From Gastranaerophilus sp045639085 (lineage in GTDB: Bacteria > Cyanobacteriota > Vampirovibrionia > Gastranaerophilales > Gastranaerophilaceae), in the NCBI GenBank assembly GCA_045639085.1, contig JAZUCM010000029.1, forward strand, positions 1 through 25,424: a stretch of 25,424 bases of DNA, written 5' to 3'. The notes below the pieces were generated by a model, which saw nothing but the letters and a program-made list of their open reading frames with translations, was not told the origin of the DNA and did not search any database. Positions 22,135 through 25,424 of the stretch are shown here, one piece after another (the first letter of the stretch is position 1; every line of letters starts with the position of its first letter). A program made the position numbers and the translations under genes.

Positions 22135-22839
22135 AAAGTCTGCCACAAGCATATAAATCGTGGACAAAATTGCGGCCTGAGTGGTCGAAATGCCGACTTG
22201 TTTTGCCCCACCGGTCGTTGTATACCCTTGCGTTGCACAAACCAGGGTTATCAGTGCACCAAAAACCATCGCCTTAAACAAACTTATATAAACATCCCTA
22301 ATCGACAGCCACGCCCAAACCGAATTAATATATCTGTCAGGATGCAAGTCAATAGTCGCTTGCGCCACAAACATTCCTCCGGCAATACCCACAAACTCTG
22401 CCAGCAGCACCACCATCGGAACCGTCAACAACCCTGCCAAGATCCGTGGCGTAAAATAATAACCGACCGGATCGACCTTCAAAGTTTTCAATGCGTCAAC
22501 TTGAGATGTCACTTGCATATTTGCAATCTCAGCACTAATCGCCGTGCCTGCGCGCGCCCCAATCGCCAACGCAACAAAACCCGGCGCAATTTCCCTAATC
22601 ATTACAATCGCTATCGAACCGCCGATATAAGTATCAGCCCCCGACATCGCAAAACTTTTAGCCACCTGAATCGTCATTACAACCGCAGCGATAAAAACAA
22701 TCATCAACGATATCGGCAACGAGTCATAACTTATCGCCGCAGCCTGCGAAATTATCGCACTAAACCGCGCCTGTCCCGAAAACAGATACTTCACACAGCG
22801 TATTGAATTTTGGACACACAAGCCGAGGAATGTAAACAC
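22105..22839 (-). CDS. mlaE: MlaE-family ABC permease (phospholipid/lipid transport)
   Basis: 244 residues, an inner-membrane permease of the MlaE/TGD1/YrbE type. Family features are the central segment (IREIAPGFVALAIGARAGTAISAEIANMQV, then SQVDALKTLKVDPVGYYFTPRILAG) and five or so hydrophobic helices. In known systems it works with the ATPase MlaF and the MCE-domain protein MlaD to move phospholipids between membranes; neither is in this window. The start is GTG 22839 with AAGGAG about 10 nt upstream, the most N-terminal start supported by a ribosome-binding site. It lies 44 nt after ilvE, so the two are likely co-transcribed. It converges with the small Cys/His gene, with a 30-bp overlap. 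Confidence 0.92.
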   Translation of the reverse strand: MFTFLGLCVQNSIRCVKYLFSGQARFSAIISQAAAISYDSLPISLMIVFIAAVVMTIQVAKSFAMSGADTYIGGSIAIVMIREIAPGFVALAIGARAGTAISAEIANMQVTSQVDALKTLKVDPVGYYFTPRILAGLLTVPMVVLLAEFVGIAGGMFVAQATIDLHPDRYINSVWAWLSIRDVYISLFKAMVFGALITLVCATQGYTTTGGAKQVGISTTQAAILSTIYMLVADFLINLVFYIF

Positions 22840-22883
22840 GCGGCAAGCTCTCCTTTTAAAATTACAATTAAAAAGTTAATTAG

Positions 22884-23795
22884 TTAATAAACCGGCATAC
22901 ACCAATGTTTGTATTTTGCGACTTTGCCTTTTACAACGTCAAAATACAAATCTTGCAACTTGGTCGCAATTGGGCCAACTTTGCCACCACCCAATTTTCT
23001 GCCATCAATTTCAACAATCGGGCTAACTTGCGCCCCGGTTCCGCAATAGAACGCTTCGTCCGCAACGTAAAGTTCTGAACGGTCAATTGAGCGTTCTTCG
23101 ACCTCAATTCCCAAATCGTTAGCCAGTTCAATAATCGTATTTCTGGTAATTCCAACAAGTATATTATCCGTCTTTTGGGATGTAATAAGTTTGCCGTTTT
23201 CGACAAGGAACAAGTTCATCGCAGAGCCCTCAGTAACTTGACCTGCCTCATCCAAAACAATTGCATCATCAAAACCCATATTGTGCGCGTCCGTCTTAAT
23301 CAACGCCGCGTTAGCGTAAGAGCCCGCAACCTTGGCGCGAGGCGGAATCGAATTATCCCCGTTTCTTCTCCAAGATGAAACACAAACCCTCAAACCTTTT
23401 GATGTGTCAATGTAATCACCCATTTTGTTTGTCAAAAGCACAAACGCGTCAGGATTATCATACAACCCCGGCCCAACCTTTTGCGCACATTTATACAACG
23501 TCGGACGAATATAAGTATTTTCACGATAATTATTTTTTCTCAACTGTTCTGCCGTCAACTTGCAATACTCATCAACACTCATCGTCGGAGTCATAAACAT
23601 GATTTTCGCACTATTCGCAAGTCTTTCATAATGTTCCCTAACCCTAAACGCATAAAGCTGTTGTTCTTCTTCGTTCCAATACGCGCGAATCCCTTCAAAA
23701 ACTGATGTTCCGTACAAAAAAGCATGTGTTCTAACAGGAATAGACGCCATACTCGAATCAACCCATTCCCCATCTAAATAAAAATACTCAGTCAT
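22884..23795 (-). CDS. ilvE: Branched-chain amino-acid aminotransferase
   Basis: 303 residues, class IV PLP aminotransferase. The N-terminus (YFYLDGEWVDSSMASIPVRTHAFLYGTSVFEGIRAY) is the classic IlvE start. The PLP lysine is K155 in PPRAKVAGSYANAALIKTDA; Glu189 in VTEGSAMNLFLV contacts the cofactor nitrogen, and the end of the cofactor loop is GITRNTIIELA. The substrate-side stretch is FYCGTGAQVSPIVEIDGRKLG. It transfers amino groups between glutamate and the branched-chain 2-oxo acids for Ile, Leu and Val. AAGGAG lies 7 nt before the ATG at 23795. No clear promoter could be assigned in the AT-rich 23796-23880. Confidence 0.96.
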   Translation of the reverse strand: MTEYFYLDGEWVDSSMASIPVRTHAFLYGTSVFEGIRAYWNEEEQQLYAFRVREHYERLANSAKIMFMTPTMSVDEYCKLTAEQLRKNNYRENTYIRPTLYKCAQKVGPGLYDNPDAFVLLTNKMGDYIDTSKGLRVCVSSWRRNGDNSIPPRAKVAGSYANAALIKTDAHNMGFDDAIVLDEAGQVTEGSAMNLFLVENGKLITSQKTDNILVGITRNTIIELANDLGIEVEERSIDRSELYVADEAFYCGTGAQVSPIVEIDGRKLGGGKVGPIATKLQDLYFDVVKGKVAKYKHWCMPVY

Positions 23796-23891
23796 ATTTC
23801 TCTCCTTAAACTACCAATAAACCAATATTAACACGAAAATTCAACCTCGTGACAAATTATATAGTTTTATAAACAAAATTCTTTGCGACTC

Positions 23892-23920
23892 TTGCCAAAC
23901 TTTCAAAAACCTGCTATAAT
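23892..23920 (+). promoter_or_regulatory. Promoter of the HExxH protein gene
   Basis: TTGCCA at 23892-23897, 17-nt spacer, consensus TATAAT at 23915-23920. The predicted start is near 23927, giving a leader of about 20 nt with GAGGTGG before the ATG at 23948. Confidence 0.65.
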
Positions 23921-23947
23921 TGTAGTATAAAAGTGTGAGGTGGAATT

Positions 23948-24337
23948 ATGTTAGGGGCAAGTTACTTATTCAACAATGCGCAGAACATGGCGAATTCGCA
24001 ATATCAAGCGCGAAAACAAGCGCTGATAAAAAAGAATTACGACGAGATATACAGCCACGAACTTGCGCACAAAATGGCTGGCGGACACTTAGCCGGTGCA
24101 ATAGTAATCGAACGTAACGGAGAAGGTATACCGTTTGCGGGCCATGTTGCGATAAAAATGCCATCTCTTAACAAAAATAATCCCAAACAAACCATCAACG
24201 ACGCAGATACCGTAATCCGCGCCGCGATGGCTCCATCCGACCCGTCAAGCCAAGACTACAAAGTCGCAGCACAGGCAAACCAAATTAAATCCCAAGCCCA
24301 AAACCTGCAAAATAAAAGGTTGAATTACTTGGCATAA
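23948..24337 (+). CDS. Small SprA-related / putative metalloprotease (HExxH) protein
   Basis: 129 residues with no signal peptide. The motif HELAH (37-41) fits HExxH zinc-peptidase sites and is followed at once by KMAGGHLAGAIVIER; then come IPFAGHVAIKMPS, ADTVIRAAMAPSDPSSQDYK and VAAQANQ. This order (HExAH-x2-AGG, then G-x-V-x-I, then V-x-R-A-A-x-A-P-x-x-P-S-x-Q-D) is that of the SprA-related family, sometimes named putative metalloprotease. Known members are usually longer; here the domain makes up almost the whole protein. No proteolytic activity is proven for the family as far as I know. GAGGTGG lies 5 nt before the ATG. The gene stands alone between ilvE and the third prepilin. Confidence 0.82.
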   Translation: MLGASYLFNNAQNMANSQYQARKQALIKKNYDEIYSHELAHKMAGGHLAGAIVIERNGEGIPFAGHVAIKMPSLNKNNPKQTINDADTVIRAAMAPSDPSSQDYKVAAQANQIKSQAQNLQNKRLNYLA

Positions 24338-24391
24338 TTTAACACTTACCACTGAGCGGCTTCCATTCTCGTACTGGTTGATATTAAGATG

Positions 24392-25405
24392 TTATCGCTT
24401 AACACACCTAATATAATGAGAATTTGTTCGCAAATTTGGAGCACTATCACCCGAACTAAAACACTGATACCAAGACAAAGAGGCCGACACAACAGAACTG
24501 GACCAATAGGAACCAGTAGCAATTCCAAGAAGCTCTTTATTGTAATACATTGCCGTTAATTCATCAATGCTAGGAGGTCTACTCTCCAAATCTTGCAACG
24601 TACAGGAAGTAGAAACATCTTTATATGCCATTTTTTCTACTTTAGCATTACTTAACAGAGGCATTGGAGCAACAATACTTGTGTCTGAGCTATACAATGC
24701 TGTAATAAAACCTATATCCTTGCCAAAAGCATTTGGCCCTTTGTTACCATTTAAATCATAAAGAAAATTTGCACACATTTGAGCTTGGCTATAATGTGGA
24801 ACATTTACACGCTCTTGACAATTTGGATTATAATAAAGCACCAAAGTCTCTCCATTTTGTGTTTCAAAAGCTGCAGCTTTGGTTTCCTGTTGTGAATACG
24901 TAAAGCTTCCCCAATCATAAGAAACCGAAAAATTCACGAACATACTATTCCATTCTCCAACAGACTTTGGCCAGTTTTTTGTTGAACCAGCAATATTAGT
25001 ATAAGACGTTGGAACACCACAATCAGCTAAATGGTCTGAGTCGCAAATATTATTAATTTTTAGAACTTTTGAAAGGCCTTCTGTCAAAAAAGTTTCCGCG
25101 GCTGTATCAGCAGTGACGCTGCCACTTTCATCTTCAGTTAAAGTTCCATAACCGCCAACTTGTGGCATCATGGCGATAGCTTGGCTCATGCGAGCATAAA
25201 GTGCTTTGCGTTGAGTGTTCCAAGTTCTCTCATTAATGTTCGCCATCAAGCTTGGCAAGGTAATTGCGGCGACAACGCCGATGATTGTGAGGGATAATAA
25301 AATTTCCGCCATCGTGAAACCGCGAAGCGGTTTCGAGGTGACCAAGTGATCAAGTGACCAAGTGATCAAGTCGTTATGGGGAATTGACCTATTTGTATGC
25401 TCCAT
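24392..25405 (-). CDS. Large type IV-like prepilin with altered N-terminal leader
   Basis: 337 residues from ATG 25405. The prepilin site is ...TSKPLRG then FTMAEILLSLTIIGVVAAIT, with Gly-1 and Glu+5 intact. Mature residues up to CDSDHLADCGVP differ from the copy at 10530-11501 at only two places, although many codons differ synonymously. The C-terminal module (ESRPPSIDELTAMYYN, YWSSS, final IRCVKR) is the same fold but strongly diverged between fixed frame residues. Unlike its paralogue, the gene has no MTKKLG leader and no Shine-Dalgarno; the first 29 residues come from an octamer repeat and a palindrome. The true start is uncertain: ATG 25405, or a TTG such as that at 25343-25345. No clear terminator was seen. 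Confidence 0.82.
   Translation of the reverse strand: MEHTNRSIPHNDLITWSLDHLVTSKPLRGFTMAEILLSLTIIGVVAAITLPSLMANINERTWNTQRKALYARMSQAIAMMPQVGGYGTLTEDESGSVTADTAAETFLTEGLSKVLKINNICDSDHLADCGVPTSYTNIAGSTKNWPKSVGEWNSMFVNFSVSYDWGSFTYSQQETKAAAFETQNGETLVLYYNPNCQERVNVPHYSQAQMCANFLYDLNGNKGPNAFGKDIGFITALYSSDTSIVAPMPLLSNAKVEKMAYKDVSTSCTLQDLESRPPSIDELTAMYYNKELLGIATGSYWSSSVVSASLSWYQCFSSGDSAPNLRTNSHYIRCVKR
25316..25334. repeat. Palindrome inside the prepilin leader codons
   Basis: GAAACCGC and GCGGTTTC form a perfect 8-bp stem around a 3-nt loop, directly at the codons for KPLRGF of the third prepilin. On the minus strand it has the same stem-TTC-stem style as 332-346. Confidence 0.6.
25338..25369. repeat. 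Octamer tandem repeat (GTGAYCAA)x4 inside the 5' coding region of the third prepilin
   Basis: Four consecutive 8-bp units alternate gtgaccaa and gtgatcaa, so the array is also two perfect 16-bp units (25338-25353 and 25354-25369). It encodes the LITWSLDHLVT part of the unusual leader. Since 8 is not a multiple of 3, loss or gain of one unit would put the pilin out of frame with ATG 25405. Confidence 0.85.
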
Positions 25406-25424
25406 AGTAAATGCATTGTTGTAG

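Noticed and set aside
22198..22806. A 202-codon open frame on the plus strand opposite mlaE
   Set aside because: Antisense of a conserved permease, extremely rich in Arg, His, Asn and Cys, with no start signal.
24392..24520. Diversity-generating retroelement in the window
   Set aside because: The variable C-terminus is suggestive, but no reverse transcriptase, template repeat or accessory gene is present here. It is kept only as a hypothesis in the findings.
25338..25369. CRISPR array
   Set aside because: The units are 8 bp and contiguous with no spacers; no cas genes are near.

Overview
The window most likely comes from a gut-type member of the non-photosynthetic sister lineage of Cyanobacteria (Melainabacteria/Vampirovibrionia, probably Gastranaerophilales). 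This is an inference from gene content. The F1 beta and epsilon ATPase genes form their own two-gene unit with their own promoter, as in cyanobacteria. There are several large type IV-like prepilins with nearly identical N-termini. The envelope is diderm (TolC-type outer-membrane protein, MlaE-type lipid permease). Several genes appear to be translated from leaderless mRNAs. No rRNA, tRNA, CRISPR, transposase or phage gene was seen.

Layout. 1-431 (minus): the first codons of a prepilin that continues outside the window, preceded by two tandem copies of a promoter plus leader cassette. 441-516: an octamer-periodic TTAA array and a strong palindrome. 522-1223 (minus): an unknown protein divergent from atpD. 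1299-4206: atpD-atpC, then a split chromate-type transporter pair. 4317-7147: ribE-ribBA-GNAT (riboflavin). 7227-8621: a DHA2-type MFS exporter. 8661-10424: a TPR-only protein. 10530-11501 (minus): the second prepilin with the same leader cassette. 11836-16420: a complete tripartite MacAB-TolC-like export operon. 16421-20334 (minus): the operon mtnP-yggT-trkA-trkH, with Trk potassium uptake at its end. 20639-21439 (minus): an unknown exported protein. 21512-22134: cdd and a small Cys/His protein. 22105-23795 (minus): ilvE-mlaE. 23948-24337: a small HExxH protein of the SprA-related/putative metalloprotease family. 24392-25405 (minus): a third prepilin whose 5' end has been replaced by an octamer repeat and a palindrome.

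How it works together. Most of the window is housekeeping: energy, riboflavin, potassium, nucleoside and methylthioadenosine salvage, branched-chain amino acids, lipid transport and efflux. The accessory element is the dispersed prepilin family. The two long-leader copies share a TTGACA-N16 promoter followed exactly 6 nt later by the ATG of a small leaderless ORF. That ORF runs into an unbroken G11 tract at the same codon (residues 15-18) in both loci and then stops early. One base out of frame, a conserved peptide (PQxPxYxW..GxCFAKxSDPCE) runs uninterrupted into the pilin start codon. Gain or loss of Gs, by DNA slippage or transcriptional slippage, would therefore either fuse the leader ORF to the pilin, make it end near the pilin ribosome-binding site, or make it end early. 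This candidate phase switch is the strongest unexplained signal in the window.
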